Made by a program: the position numbers and the translations under genes. From NCBI GenBank assembly GCA_019118665.1, contig DWYM01000065.1:1-34262 (forward strand): a DNA stretch of 34,262 nucleotides, read 5' to 3'. The notes below the pieces were generated by a model. The model saw only the letters and a list, made by a program, of their open reading frames with translations. It was not told the DNA's origin and did not search any database. Origin of the DNA: Candidatus Mediterraneibacter intestinipullorum (lineage in GTDB: Bacteria > Bacillota > Clostridia > Lachnospirales > Lachnospiraceae). Shown piece after piece: positions 23,038 to 32,362 of the stretch. The stretch's first letter is position 1, and the number at the start of each line of letters is the position of its first letter.

Positions 23038-23808
23038 ATGCGGTTTTTAAGTTCGCTGGCAGTAGCTCTGTCGATGTATTCAAAAATCCCTGTCCCCACG
23101 GTGGACTGGAACGAAAAAAATATGAAGCATGCGATGTGTTTTTTCCCGGTGGTGGGCGTGGTGACCGGGGCGCTGGAGTATGCGGCGGGGTATGTGCTCC
23201 TGACAGATACAGAGTGCGGCAGCTTCTTTTTCGCGGCGGTCATGACGCTGATCCCCATTCTGGTGACAGGCGGGATCCACATGGACGGATTTGCGGATAC
23301 CATGGATGCCATCAGTTCCTACGGAGACAGAGAGAAAAAGCTTGCAGTCTTAAAAGACCCGCATACCGGGGCGTTTGCCGTAATATGGCTGTGCGCGTAC
23401 TTTCTTGTGAACGCGGCGCTCTGGAGCGAGGCGGATCTGTCCGTCCTTCCCGCAGCGGCGCTCATGTTCCCGCTTTCCAGGGCTTTGAGCGGTATTTCTG
23501 TGGTGAGCTTTACGGCGGCAAAGGACAGCGGGATCCTGCGGACGTTCCAGGATGGGGCGCAGAGGCGGAGAGTGCGCATCGTCCTTCTCCTTTGGGCGGC
23601 AGTCTGCGGGGGCGGGATGGTATGGCTCTCCCCGCTGCCCGGAGGTCTTGCGCTGGCGGCGGCGCTCCTTGTATTTCTGCATTATTTCTGTCTTAGCAGG
23701 AAGCAGTTCGGGGGAATCACAGGGGATCTTGCCGGCTATTTCCTTCAGGTATGCGAGCTTGCCATGCTGGCGGCCCTGATCCTTGTGGGAGGGTGTCTAT
23801 GGAAGTGA
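23038..23808 (+). CDS. cobS: Adenosylcobinamide-GDP ribazoletransferase CobS
   Basis: Membrane enzyme that joins alpha-ribazole (phosphate) to adenosylcobinamide-GDP, the last assembly step of the coenzyme. 256 aa with about six hydrophobic segments. The metal-binding motif GGIHMDGFADTMDA places D83, D87 and D90 in the usual acidic pattern, followed by KLAVLKDPHTGAFAV. It has a normal start at 23038 and overlaps the following phosphatase gene by 10 nt. Confidence 0.93.
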   Translation: MRFLSSLAVALSMYSKIPVPTVDWNEKNMKHAMCFFPVVGVVTGALEYAAGYVLLTDTECGSFFFAAVMTLIPILVTGGIHMDGFADTMDAISSYGDREKKLAVLKDPHTGAFAVIWLCAYFLVNAALWSEADLSVLPAAALMFPLSRALSGISVVSFTAAKDSGILRTFQDGAQRRRVRIVLLLWAAVCGGGMVWLSPLPGGLALAAALLVFLHYFCLSRKQFGGITGDLAGYFLQVCELAMLAALILVGGCLWK

Positions 23809-24407
23809 TCTTTATCCGGCACCTGCCCACGCCGGGAAATGAAAAGAGACAATACATCGGCAGGACAGATGAACCGCTTTCTGACCGGGCGGTAACCATC
23901 TTCAGAAAACAGCAGGAAGGTTCGGACGCGGTCCTTTATCCGGATATCCAATGCCTGACGGCAAGCCCCATGGAGCGGTGCGTCCGGACAGCGGAACTGA
24001 TCTGGCCGGGAGTTCCGGTGGGGACAGAGCCTCTGCTCCGCGAGTGTGATTTCGGGAGATTTGAAGGCAAGACTTATGAAGGACTGAAAGACGAGCCTGC
24101 CTATATCAGATGGCTGGAATCCGGCGGCATGAGCCCATTTCCGGAAGGTGAGTCCCGGGAGGCTTTTCGGGACCGGTGCGAGGCAGGGGCAAGGAAATGG
24201 ATCCGGCGCTGGATGGAAGAAGGAGTAAACCGCGCGGCGTTTGTGGTCCATGGGGGAACTATCATGGCAGTCCTCTCCCGGATGGCGGAGGGGGAGCACT
24301 CGTTTTATGACTGGCAGACAGAAAACGGCCGGGGATATTTGGTGAAGTCTTTGGAAAAAGAGTGGAAGGCCGGGACAGAGATCCTGCGGGATATCAGGAA
24401 GATCTGA
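23799..24407 (+). CDS. cobC: Alpha-ribazole phosphatase-like histidine phosphatase (CobC)
   Basis: Histidine-acid phosphatase of the phosphoglycerate mutase fold, expected to dephosphorylate alpha-ribazole phosphate or adenosylcobalamin phosphate. 202 aa. The phospho-acceptor is H8 in VIFIRHLPTPGN (RHxxT pattern), with the second Arg in SPMERCVRTAELI, Glu in RECDFGRFEG and the second His in VVHGGT. Start at 23799 follows GGGAGGGTG within cobS. The family is certain; the CobC substrate is inferred from its place between cobS and cbiB. Confidence 0.85.
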   Translation: MEVIFIRHLPTPGNEKRQYIGRTDEPLSDRAVTIFRKQQEGSDAVLYPDIQCLTASPMERCVRTAELIWPGVPVGTEPLLRECDFGRFEGKTYEGLKDEPAYIRWLESGGMSPFPEGESREAFRDRCEAGARKWIRRWMEEGVNRAAFVVHGGTIMAVLSRMAEGEHSFYDWQTENGRGYLVKSLEKEWKAGTEILRDIRKI

Positions 24408-24435
24408 CAGAAGATCGGATAAAGGAGAGGAAAAG

Positions 24436-25395
24436 ATGCTCATGTCACTTGCAGCCTGCGCGGCGGGAATACTACTGGATCTGCTTTTTGGAGACCCGGT
24501 CTGGCTGTACCATCCGGTACGGCTTATCGGGAGCTGGATCTCCTGGGCGGAGAGACAGTTGAGGAAAATGTGCGGCGAACATCTGACTGCCGCGGGAGGC
24601 GTGCTGTGGATCCTGACCGCGGCGCTGGCATTCCTGCTCCCTTTTGGCCTGCTCTCTCTTGCAGGGGGGATCCATCCGGCGCTCCGGTTCCTGCTGGAGA
24701 CATTCTGGTGCTTCCAGATCCTGGCGGCGCGATGCCTGGCATCCGAGAGCAGAAAGGTGTATGACCGGCTGAAAGCCCGGGATCTTCCGGGGGCGAGAAA
24801 GGCGGTCTCCATGATCGTGGGCAGGGAAACACAGGAGCTGACGGAAGAAGGGGTCACGAAGGCGGCCGTGGAGACTGTGGCGGAGAATGCTTCTGATGGG
24901 GTGACTGCCCCTCTGCTTTATCTGCTGCTCGGCGGGGCTCCGCTGGGCTTTCTGTACAAGGCGGTCAATACGATGGACTCCATGCTGGGCTATAAAAATG
25001 ACCAGTACTTGTATTTTGGCAGGATTCCGGCAAAAATGGACGATGCATTTAATTATATCCCGGCGCGCGTCACGGCGGTCCTCATGACAGCGGCGGCGTT
25101 TCTCACCAGGCTGGATGGGAAGAACGCGTGGAAGATCTACCGCCGGGACCGGAGGAAACACGCAAGTCCCAACGCGGCCCAGACAGAATCCGTGTGCGCG
25201 GGTGCCCTGGGCATACGGCTCGCCGGGGATGCAGTCTATTTCGGTAAACTCTATAAAAAAGAATTTATCGGGGACGCCCTGCGCTGCATCGAGCCGGAGG
25301 ATATCATAAGGGCAGAAAGGCTCATGTACGCCACGGAGATCCTGACCTTCATCCTGTGCGGAGGGATAAAGCTTGCGGTGATCCTGCTGCTCTGA
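24436..25395 (+). CDS. cbiB: Adenosylcobinamide-phosphate synthase CbiB
   Basis: Membrane protein that attaches aminopropanol phosphate to adenosylcobyric acid. 319 aa. Marks: LLDLLFGDPVWLYHPVRLIG at the N-terminus, AVETVAENASDGVTAPLLYL and LYKAVNTMDSMLGYKNDQY, then PNAAQTESVCAGALGIRLAG, all typical of CbiB/CobD (aerobic naming). Several hydrophobic helices. Starts at 24436 after AAAGGAGAGG; 79 nt separate it from the threonine-phosphate decarboxylase that supplies its substrate. Confidence 0.94.
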   Translation: MLMSLAACAAGILLDLLFGDPVWLYHPVRLIGSWISWAERQLRKMCGEHLTAAGGVLWILTAALAFLLPFGLLSLAGGIHPALRFLLETFWCFQILAARCLASESRKVYDRLKARDLPGARKAVSMIVGRETQELTEEGVTKAAVETVAENASDGVTAPLLYLLLGGAPLGFLYKAVNTMDSMLGYKNDQYLYFGRIPAKMDDAFNYIPARVTAVLMTAAAFLTRLDGKNAWKIYRRDRRKHASPNAAQTESVCAGALGIRLAGDAVYFGKLYKKEFIGDALRCIEPEDIIRAERLMYATEILTFILCGGIKLAVILLL

Positions 25396-25474
25396 TAAAG
25401 CCATGACAGGACCCGGACAGAGAGGAAACGAGGGGATGGAGCAGGGAAGAAATAGAAACAAAAAGGAGAAGGAC

Positions 25475-26548
25475 ATGGAGCACGGACACGGAGGAGATAT
25501 TTATACATATAAAGGCATGCTGGATTTTTCAGTCAATGTAAATCCGTTCGGACCGTCGGAAGCTGTGCTTGAGGCGGCGAAGTGTGGAGTGGATAAATGC
25601 TGTGCTTATCCGGACAGCCAATGCCGTGACCTGAAGGCCGCCCTGTCAGAAAAGCTGGGTATTCCCGGGCAGTTTATCCTGCCCGGGAATGGGGCGGCGG
25701 AGCTGATCTTCTCCATTGTGACAGCCGAAAAACCCAAAAAAGCGCTCATCCCCATCCCCGCTTTTTCTGAATATGAGCAGGCTCTCCGAACGGTGGACTG
25801 CCGGATCCGATATCATCTGCTGGAAGAAAAAGAAAATTTCCGACTGACGGAGCGGTTCCTTGACGATCTGACAGAAGATCTGGACATGGTGTTTCTCTGC
25901 TCCCCTTCGAACCCGGCAGGGCAGGTGATCCCGGAACAACTCCTGCGCGGGATCCTGGACCGCTGTCGGGAGAAGGAAATCCGGATTGTGCTGGATGAGT
26001 GTTTCATAGAATTTACAGACCGGGAAAAGAGATTCTGCGCGGAAAAGTTGTTCCGGGATTTACCATGCCTCTTTGCAGTGAGGGCATTTACCAAAATGAA
26101 TGCCATCCCCGGACTGCGGCTCGGCTATGGGATCACTTCTGACACAGGACTGCTGGAGAGGATGCGCATGGCGCGTCAGCCCTGGAGCGTCTCTATCCCG
26201 GCCCAGGAGGCGGGGATGGCCGCGCTCTCTGAGGCGGAGGAACGAAAAGCGGATAAGACGAGAGCGCTGATCCGGGCGGAGCGGGCACGCATGGAAGAGA
26301 TGCTTGTGGGGCTTGGATTACGCGTGATCCCTTCAGAGGCAAATTTTATCCTGATGTACAGCAGCGTGGATCTGGCGGAAGGGCTGAAGGAGAAGGGTAT
26401 TTTGATCCGGGACTGCGGAAACTACAGGGGGCTTGAAAAAGGATGGTACCGGACTGCCGTGAGGCTGCCGGAGGAGAACGATCTGCTGGTGAAAGCTCTC
26501 CGGGAGATCATTGAAAGGAGGACGCACGGATGGCAAGGCCGATCATGA
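25475..26548 (+). CDS. cobD: L-threonine-O-3-phosphate decarboxylase CobD
   Basis: PLP enzyme that makes (R)-1-amino-2-propanol O-2-phosphate for CbiB. 357 aa, aminotransferase fold type I. The family start is [21 protein letters not shown] (7-27, split here: GHGGD then [13 protein letters not shown]); the PLP-binding Lys is K207 in [16 protein letters not shown], the pattern that separates CobD from HisC only by context. The Met at 25475 is chosen for AAAAGGAGAAGGAC upstream; the in-frame Met at 25403 would add a polar leader. No threonine kinase (PduX) is seen nearby. It overlaps cbiP by 19 nt. Confidence 0.92.
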   Translation: MEHGHGGDIYTYKGMLDFSVNVNPFGPSEAVLEAAKCGVDKCCAYPDSQCRDLKAALSEKLGIPGQFILPGNGAAELIFSIVTAEKPKKALIPIPAFSEYEQALRTVDCRIRYHLLEEKENFRLTERFLDDLTEDLDMVFLCSPSNPAGQVIPEQLLRGILDRCREKEIRIVLDECFIEFTDREKRFCAEKLFRDLPCLFAVRAFTKMNAIPGLRLGYGITSDTGLLERMRMARQPWSVSIPAQEAGMAALSEAEERKADKTRALIRAERARMEEMLVGLGLRVIPSEANFILMYSSVDLAEGLKEKGILIRDCGNYRGLEKGWYRTAVRLPEENDLLVKALREIIERRTHGWQGRS

Positions 26549-28077
26549 TACAGGGGACCATGTCGAACGTGGGAAAGAGCATCCTGGTGGGAGGACTTTG
26601 CCGCGTGCTGAGGCAGGACGGAGTGAAAGCGGCTCCCTTTAAGTCTCAGAACATGGCGCTGAATTCGTATATTACCCGGGATGGGCTGGAGATGGGACGA
26701 GCGCAGGTCATGCAGGCGGAAGCAGCGGGCATCGAACCGGATGTATGCATGAATCCCATCCTGCTCAAACCCACCAATGACACCGGTTCTCAGGTGATCA
26801 TAAACGGAAAGCCTGTGGGAGTAATGTCCGCTGTAGAATATTACCGCCGCAAAAGGGACTATATCCCTGTGGTCATGGATGCCTATACAAAACTTTCCTC
26901 CCGATATGACGTGATCGTCATTGAGGGGGCCGGAAGCCCTGCGGAGATCAATCTGAAACAGGATGATATCGTGAACATGGGGATGGCGGAGATGGCGGAC
27001 GCGCCGGTGCTCCTTGCGGGAGATATCGACCGGGGCGGGGTGTTTGCCCAGATCGCGGGAACGGTCATGCTGCTGGAAGAGGAGGAACGTCAGCGCATCA
27101 AAGGGACCATCATCAATAAATTCCGGGGGGATATCTCCATCTTAAAGCCGGGACTGACGATGCTGGAGGAGCGGACAGGGATTCCGGTGCTGGGAGTCGT
27201 GCCCTATTTCTGTCTGGATATTGACGAGGAGGACAGTCTGACCGAGCGGTTCCGCAGAAAGGACAGCGCCGGGCTTGTGGACATTGCCGTTATCCGCCTT
27301 CCGAGGATCTCCAACTTTACGGATTTTGCGCCTCTGGAATCGCTGGAAGAGGTGTCTGTCAGGTATATTGGTTCCCCGGCGGAATTCGGGGAACCGGACG
27401 CGGTGTTCCTGCCGGGCAGCAAAAATACGATCCGGGACCTGCTCTGGATGCGCCAGAACGGTCTGGAGGCTAAGATCCTCCGGTTCGCGGACCGGGGCGG
27501 TCTTGTATTTGGCATCTGCGGGGGCTATCAGATGCTGGGACAGGAGATCTCAGATCCGGACGGCACAGAGCAGAAAGGGACCGTAACAGGTATGGGACTT
27601 CTGCCTGTGAGAACCGTGTTCCGGCAGGAAAAGAAAAGGACAAGGGCAGAGGGCAGTTTTCTGCACCTGGAAGGTCTTTTAAAAGAACTGTCCGGAGTGC
27701 CCTTTACCGGATATGAGATCCATATGGGTGAAAGTGTACTCCAGGAAGGAGGCAGGCCGTTTGCCGCGGTTTCAGAGGAAACCGGGACCGGAGATGGGAC
27801 AGGAGGGGGCCGTGCCCACCGGGACGGCGCCTGCCACGGAAATGTGTACGGATGCTATGTCCATGGGATTTTTGACGGCCCGGAGGCGGCGGGAGGATTT
27901 TTGTCGGCCCTGCTGAAAAAGAAAGGATACGACCCGGCACAGCTCCGGGCAAGAGACTGGAAGGCGTATAAAGAGGAACAGTATGACAGGCTGGCTGACA
28001 TTATCCGTGAAAATGTGGATATGGAGGCGGTCTATCGGATCATAGAGAAGGGAAATGATGCACCATGTATACTGTAA
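26530..28077 (+). CDS. cbiP: Cobyric acid synthase CbiP (CobQ)
   Basis: ATP- and glutamine-dependent amidation of the b, d, e and g carboxylates of adenosylcobyrinic acid a,c-diamide. 515 aa. N-terminal: [20 protein letters not shown] (P-loop), [14 protein letters not shown] and [15 protein letters not shown]-terminal glutamine amidotransferase with nucleophile Cys in [13 protein letters not shown] and His in [12 protein letters not shown] Gly-rich insertion ([15 protein letters not shown]) near residue 420 is unusual. The start lies inside cobD; hemC starts 13 nt before the stop. Confidence 0.94.
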   Translation: MARPIMIQGTMSNVGKSILVGGLCRVLRQDGVKAAPFKSQNMALNSYITRDGLEMGRAQVMQAEAAGIEPDVCMNPILLKPTNDTGSQVIINGKPVGVMSAVEYYRRKRDYIPVVMDAYTKLSSRYDVIVIEGAGSPAEINLKQDDIVNMGMAEMADAPVLLAGDIDRGGVFAQIAGTVMLLEEEERQRIKGTIINKFRGDISILKPGLTMLEERTGIPVLGVVPYFCLDIDEEDSLTERFRRKDSAGLVDIAVIRLPRISNFTDFAPLESLEEVSVRYIGSPAEFGEPDAVFLPGSKNTIRDLLWMRQNGLEAKILRFADRGGLVFGICGGYQMLGQEISDPDGTEQKGTVTGMGLLPVRTVFRQEKKRTRAEGSFLHLEGLLKELSGVPFTGYEIHMGESVLQEGGRPFAAVSEETGTGDGTGGGRAHRDGACHGNVYGCYVHGIFDGPEAAGGFLSALLKKKGYDPAQLRARDWKAYKEEQYDRLADIIRENVDMEAVYRIIEKGNDAPCIL

Positions 28078-28946
28078 TACGGCTCGGGAGCAGGGAGAGC
28101 GCTCTTGCGGTAAAACAGGCGGAAATCATAAAGGGACTGCTGGAAAAAGAAGCCCCCGGGATAAAGGCAGAGATCGTGACCATGAAGACTGCCGGGGATA
28201 GGATATTGGACAAAAGCCTGGAAAAGATCGGAGGAAAAGGGCTGTTTGTGAAAGAACTTGACCACGCCTTAGCGGAAGGGCGGATTGACCTTGCAGTTCA
28301 CAGTCTGAAGGATATGCCAATGGAGGAGAGAGAAGATCTTCCTGTCCTTTTGTACAGCAGGCGGGAGGACCCAAGAGACGCGCTTCTTCTGAAAAAAGGA
28401 CTTGGCGGGCTCCCGGAGTCTCCGGTCATCGGAACATCCAGCCGGAGGAGGACGCTTCAGATGGAGGCGCTGTATCCGGGATGTACGTTCCGGGGCATCC
28501 GTGGGAATGTACAGACCCGGATGCGCAGGCTGGAGACAGAGGGCTATGATGGGACGATCCTGGCGGCAGCCGGTCTGAAGCGCCTGGGATTGGAGAGGGA
28601 GATCTTCCGGTACTTTTCCGTGGAGGAGATGGTTCCCGCCGCAGGACAGGGCATCCTTGCCGTCCAGGGAAGACAGGGAGAGACGTATGAGTGGATGGAG
28701 CGTCTGGACTGTCCTCAGAGCCGGGCCGCGGCGCAGGCGGAGCGCCAGTTTATCCGTGCAGTGGACGGAGGCTGCACCTCTCCCTGCGCGGCATATGCCC
28801 GGGTAAATGGAAATGAGCTGAAGCTGGACGGACTGTATTTCGATGAAAAGACCGGACAGTATGTAAAAGGATCGGTGTGTACGGACATGGCCCATGCAGT
28901 CCATGCCGGGGAGAAACTGGCACAGGAACTGATGCGGCGTATTTAG
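28065..28946 (+). CDS. hemC: Hydroxymethylbilane synthase (porphobilinogen deaminase) HemC
   Basis: Condenses four porphobilinogens into hydroxymethylbilane, upstream of uroporphyrinogen III. 293 aa. The dipyrromethane cofactor is held by C237 in [13 protein letters not shown]; other marks are [22 protein letters not shown] (catalytic Asp D83), [10 protein letters not shown] and RGNVQTR. It overlaps cbiP by 13 nt, so it is tied to the cobalamin locus rather than to a haem locus and presumably makes tetrapyrrole for corrin synthesis. Confidence 0.95.
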   Translation: MYTVIRLGSRESALAVKQAEIIKGLLEKEAPGIKAEIVTMKTAGDRILDKSLEKIGGKGLFVKELDHALAEGRIDLAVHSLKDMPMEEREDLPVLLYSRREDPRDALLLKKGLGGLPESPVIGTSSRRRTLQMEALYPGCTFRGIRGNVQTRMRRLETEGYDGTILAAAGLKRLGLEREIFRYFSVEEMVPAAGQGILAVQGRQGETYEWMERLDCPQSRAAAQAERQFIRAVDGGCTSPCAAYARVNGNELKLDGLYFDEKTGQYVKGSVCTDMAHAVHAGEKLAQELMRRI

Positions 28947-28961
28947 GAAGGGGACAGGGTA

Positions 28962-30521
28962 ATGGAAACTATGCAAAAAGAAGAAAAGGGGAAGGTATGG
29001 CTTGCGGGCGCAGGTCCCGGGGATGCGGCCCTTCTCACGCTGAAGACGGCGGAATTGATGGAAAGCGCGGATGTGGTCGTGTACGATGCCCTGATCAGCG
29101 CGGAAATCTTGAGCAGGATACCGGAGGACAAACAGGTGATCTATGTTGGAAAGCACGCGGGAAATCATCCGGTTCCCCAGGAGGAGATCAACCGGATCCT
29201 TGTGCGGGAGGCGAAAAAAGGAAAACAGGTCCTCCGGCTAAAAGGCGGAGATCCCTTTGTGTTCGGAAGGGGCGGTGAGGAGCTGGAAATCCTCCTTCAG
29301 GAAGACATTCCCTTTGAGGTGGTCCCCGGAGTGACTTCCGCAGCGGCGGTCCCCGCCTACGCCGGGATCCCTGTGACTCACCGGGACTATGCATCTTCGT
29401 TTCATGTGATTACCGGACACGCGAGAAAAGGCGGCAAGGTGGAACTGGATTTTCCGGCGCTTGTCAGAGTGAAGGGGACTTTAGTGTTCCTCATGGGACT
29501 TTCCTCCATGGAGCGTATCTTAAATGGACTGACAGAGGCAGGGATGGACCCGGACATGCCGGCTGCTGTCCTGGAGAATGGGACTTCTGCCGGGCAGAGG
29601 AGAGTGACAGCAACAGTGGGCACCTTGAAAGAAGCGTCAGACCGCGCGGGCATCAGTCCCCCTGCCATCATCCTTGTGGGAAGAGTGTGCGGTCTTTCCG
29701 GGCAGATGCACTGGGCGGAAGACCGCGTGCTCGGCGGGAGACAGTTCCTGATCACAAGACCGAGACAGAGCAGTTCTTCCCTTGCGGGGCGGCTCCGGGC
29801 GCTGGGCGCCCAGGTCATTGAAATGCCGGCGATCCGCACGGAGCCCATCTGTCCGAACGAGAAGCTGAAAAAAGCCCTGGAAGTGTTTGGGACGAACACA
29901 GGTCAGGAGTGGCTTGTCTTTACCAGTCCTGTGGGAGTGGATATCTTTTTCAGCCAGCTCATGGAACTGGGGACGGATATCAGAAAGCTCTCTGCCAGGG
30001 GAGCGGATGTGGGCATCGCCGCTATCGGTCCAGGGACGGCTTCTGCCCTGGAAAGGCGAGGCCTTGTCCCGGACCTTATGCCGGAAGTGTACAGCGCGGC
30101 CGCTTTGGGAAAGGAGCTTGCCCAGGCAGCGGCAGAAGGCAGCCGCATTACCGTGGCACGGGCGGAGAAAGGCTCGGAAGAACTTCTGCCGCCTCTTCTT
30201 GCCGCAGGGCTGAAGGTGGAGGACATCCCCCTCTACCGGACCCTGTATGAGACCCATCCATTCCTTCAGGAGAAGATCCGGGAGATGCTGGAAAACGGAG
30301 AGATTGACGCCGTGACCTTTACAAGCGCGTCTACGGTCAGAGGGTTTACAGGGGTGATAAAGGATGTGGACTATGGGAAGATCCGGGCGGTCTGCATCGG
30401 AGAACAGACCGCCGCGGAGGCGGAGAAACATGGGATGCAGGTCCGGGTGGCAGACCGGGCGTCCATGGATGCAATGACAAAAAAGGTCGTAGAGTTGTTC
30501 GGGAAAGAAATGCAGCGGTAA
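28962..30521 (+). CDS. cobA-hemD: Fused uroporphyrinogen-III C-methyltransferase / uroporphyrinogen-III synthase (CobA-HemD)
   Basis: 519-aa bifunctional enzyme. The N-terminal CobA half (about 1-245) makes precorrin-2 by two SAM-dependent methylations: VWLAGAGPGDAALLTLKTAEL, LRLKGGDPFVFGRGGEE and PGVTSAAAVPAYAGIPVTHR. The C-terminal HemD half (about 255-519) closes the ring to uroporphyrinogen III: FLITRPRQSSSSLAGRLRAL, VFTSPVGVDIFF and DAVTFTSASTVRGF. The order is unusual relative to reaction sequence but is the usual fusion in Clostridia. It follows hemC by 15 nt and has a strong AGGAAGGGGA ribosome site. Confidence 0.94.
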   Translation: METMQKEEKGKVWLAGAGPGDAALLTLKTAELMESADVVVYDALISAEILSRIPEDKQVIYVGKHAGNHPVPQEEINRILVREAKKGKQVLRLKGGDPFVFGRGGEELEILLQEDIPFEVVPGVTSAAAVPAYAGIPVTHRDYASSFHVITGHARKGGKVELDFPALVRVKGTLVFLMGLSSMERILNGLTEAGMDPDMPAAVLENGTSAGQRRVTATVGTLKEASDRAGISPPAIILVGRVCGLSGQMHWAEDRVLGGRQFLITRPRQSSSSLAGRLRALGAQVIEMPAIRTEPICPNEKLKKALEVFGTNTGQEWLVFTSPVGVDIFFSQLMELGTDIRKLSARGADVGIAAIGPGTASALERRGLVPDLMPEVYSAAALGKELAQAAAEGSRITVARAEKGSEELLPPLLAAGLKVEDIPLYRTLYETHPFLQEKIREMLENGEIDAVTFTSASTVRGFTGVIKDVDYGKIRAVCIGEQTAAEAEKHGMQVRVADRASMDAMTKKVVELFGKEMQR

Positions 30522-30562
30522 AACAGAGAAATACAGAGCAGTCAGGAAAGGAGGGCAGGGTG

Positions 30563-31489
30563 ATGCCTGGATATACATTCAAACGTCTGGCGACAGGGCT
30601 GGTCTCCCTGTTCGTCCTTGCCACCGTCACCTTTTTTCTCGTCCGTCTCATACCGGGCAGCCCCTTCCAGAACGGAGGGGTGTCAGACCAGGTCGTGGAG
30701 GCGGTGGAGGAAGAATACGGATTGAACGAGCCGCTTTTCGACCAGTATCTGACCTATATGGAGAAGCTCGTTCAGGGCGATCTGGGCGTTTCTTACCAGG
30801 AACCAGGTACAACAGTGGCTGAGATCATCGGGAGGACATGGCCGGTCACGGTATCGCTTGGGCTGACCGCCCTTTTGACGGCGGCGGTACTGGGAACGGT
30901 ACTGGGGATCTTAAGAGGGGTGTCAAAGAGAAGGATTGTCCGGGAGGGGATCGGGGCAGGGGGGATGCTCCTGGCTGGTATCCCGAATTTTGCCGCTGCG
31001 TTGCTGCTGCTCTTTGTGTTCAGCGTAAAGCTTGGATGGCTTCCCTCGGCAGGGCTTCTGACCCCGGCGCATTATGTGCTTCCGGTGCTGTCGCTTGCCC
31101 TCTATCCCGCGGGTGTCATTTCCCGGTTGATGGGAAATGCGCTTGCCGAGGAAATGGGAAAGCAGTATGTGCTGTTCGCGCGTGCGAAGGGACTGGGAAG
31201 CGGCAGGATCATTTTTACCCATGCCCTTAAAAACGCATGGATCCCTGTCCTGAACTATGTGGGTCCCGCGTCTGCATTCCTGCTTACCGGGAGCTTTGCT
31301 GTGGAGAGTATTTTCACCATTCCGGGGCTTGGGCGTGAGTTTGTCAGTTCCATCACGAACAGGGACTATACGCTGATCCTGGGACTGACTGTGTTCATGG
31401 GGGCAGTCGTGATCGTGGTAAACCTGGCAACGGATCTTGTCTGCGCGTGGATGGATCCCAGAGTGCGGCGCTCCTACAGTGATAAATAG
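30563..31489 (+). CDS. Nickel/dipeptide-type ABC transporter permease (NikB/DppB-like)
   Basis: 308-aa integral membrane subunit with about six helices. N-terminal: RLATGLVSLFVLATVTFFLVR and the periplasmic QYLTYMEKLVQGDLGVSY typical of DppB/NikB. The EAA-like coupling loop is YVLFARAKGLGSGRIIFTH, followed by AWIPVLNYVG. ATG 30563 and GTG 30560 are adjacent possible starts; both lie behind AGGAAAGGAGGG. It follows the haem-synthase fusion by 41 nt with no terminator, so it is probably co-transcribed. Substrate (nickel, cobalt, peptide or tetrapyrrole precursor) is not fixed by sequence. Confidence 0.85.
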   Translation: MPGYTFKRLATGLVSLFVLATVTFFLVRLIPGSPFQNGGVSDQVVEAVEEEYGLNEPLFDQYLTYMEKLVQGDLGVSYQEPGTTVAEIIGRTWPVTVSLGLTALLTAAVLGTVLGILRGVSKRRIVREGIGAGGMLLAGIPNFAAALLLLFVFSVKLGWLPSAGLLTPAHYVLPVLSLALYPAGVISRLMGNALAEEMGKQYVLFARAKGLGSGRIIFTHALKNAWIPVLNYVGPASAFLLTGSFAVESIFTIPGLGREFVSSITNRDYTLILGLTVFMGAVVIVVNLATDLVCAWMDPRVRRSYSDK

Positions 31490-31522
31490 CAGCGAAATAC
31501 AACGAGAGAGGAGGCGGAATCC

Positions 31523-32362
31523 GTGAAGGGCGGGAAATACATGGCACAGCTTATGAGAGACAACAGGCAGGCGCTTGCGGGGTGCGTCATTCTTGGCGTG
31601 TGGGCCCTGCTGGCTGTTCTTGTGCCGTTGTTCTGGCCGTGGTCTTATTCGGAGCAGAACGCAGAGCTCCAAAATCAGGCCATGTCCCTGACGCATCTGT
31701 TTGGGACAGATAAGTTCGGAAGAGATATCTTTGCCCGGGTGTGGTATGGGGCGGGGATCAGCCTCCTGATCGGGGCTGTCAGCGCGCTTATCAACGGCTG
31801 TCTGGGAGCGGTCTACGGCGCGGCAGCAGGATATGCAGGGAAATATGCGGATATGGTCATGATGCGCATTGCGGATATTATTGCCTCGGTTCCGTCCATG
31901 CTCTATGTGATCCTCATCACGCTTGCGGCGGGAGCCGGGGCCGGGAGCATCATTGTGGGGCTGTGCGTGGCAGGGTGGATCGACATGGCCCGGATCGTCC
32001 GGGGAGAGATCCAGCGACTGAAGGAGACAGATTTTGCGGCTGCGGCAAGGATGGAGGGACTGTCTCCCATGCGGATTCTGTGCCGCCATCTGCTCCCAAA
32101 TGCGGCGGGCCCCATCCTTGTAAACCTGATCTTCCTTGTTCCCCAGGCGATATTTACAGAAGCGTTCTTAAGCTTTCTGGGAGTCGGGCTTTCCGCTCCC
32201 TCCGCAAGTCTCGGGACCATCATCCAGGAGGCGCGCAGTCAGATGCTGTTGTATCCCAATCAAATGATCTGTCCGCTGCTTGTGCTGTGTGTGATGCTCC
32301 TCGCTCTTAACGCAGTGGGAACAGCGGCGGAGAGACAGCTTCGGAGAGGAAAGAGCCTATGA
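31523..32362 (+). CDS. Nickel/dipeptide-type ABC transporter permease (NikC/DppC-like)
   Basis: 279-aa second permease. Marks: LFGTDKFGRDIFARVWYGAGIS after the first helix, the family signature of DppC/NikC, and the coupling loop ETDFAAAARMEGLSPMRILCR with HLLPNAAGPILVNL. About six helices. A GTG start at 31523 is taken because AGAGGAGGCGG lies about 9 nt upstream; the ATG at 31541 is an alternative. It overlaps the ATPase gene by 4 nt. Confidence 0.85.
   Translation: MKGGKYMAQLMRDNRQALAGCVILGVWALLAVLVPLFWPWSYSEQNAELQNQAMSLTHLFGTDKFGRDIFARVWYGAGISLLIGAVSALINGCLGAVYGAAAGYAGKYADMVMMRIADIIASVPSMLYVILITLAAGAGAGSIIVGLCVAGWIDMARIVRGEIQRLKETDFAAAARMEGLSPMRILCRHLLPNAAGPILVNLIFLVPQAIFTEAFLSFLGVGLSAPSASLGTIIQEARSQMLLYPNQMICPLLVLCVMLLALNAVGTAAERQLRRGKSL

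Noticed and set aside
29637-30578. Minus-strand 313-codon frame opposite cobA-hemD
   Set aside because: Antisense shadow with no recognisable motif; the plus strand encodes both CobA and HemD signatures.
30923-32089. Minus-strand 388-codon frame opposite the ABC permeases
   Set aside because: Shadow of G+C-rich coding on the other strand; His/Pro/Arg-rich product, while the plus-strand genes have clear family motifs.
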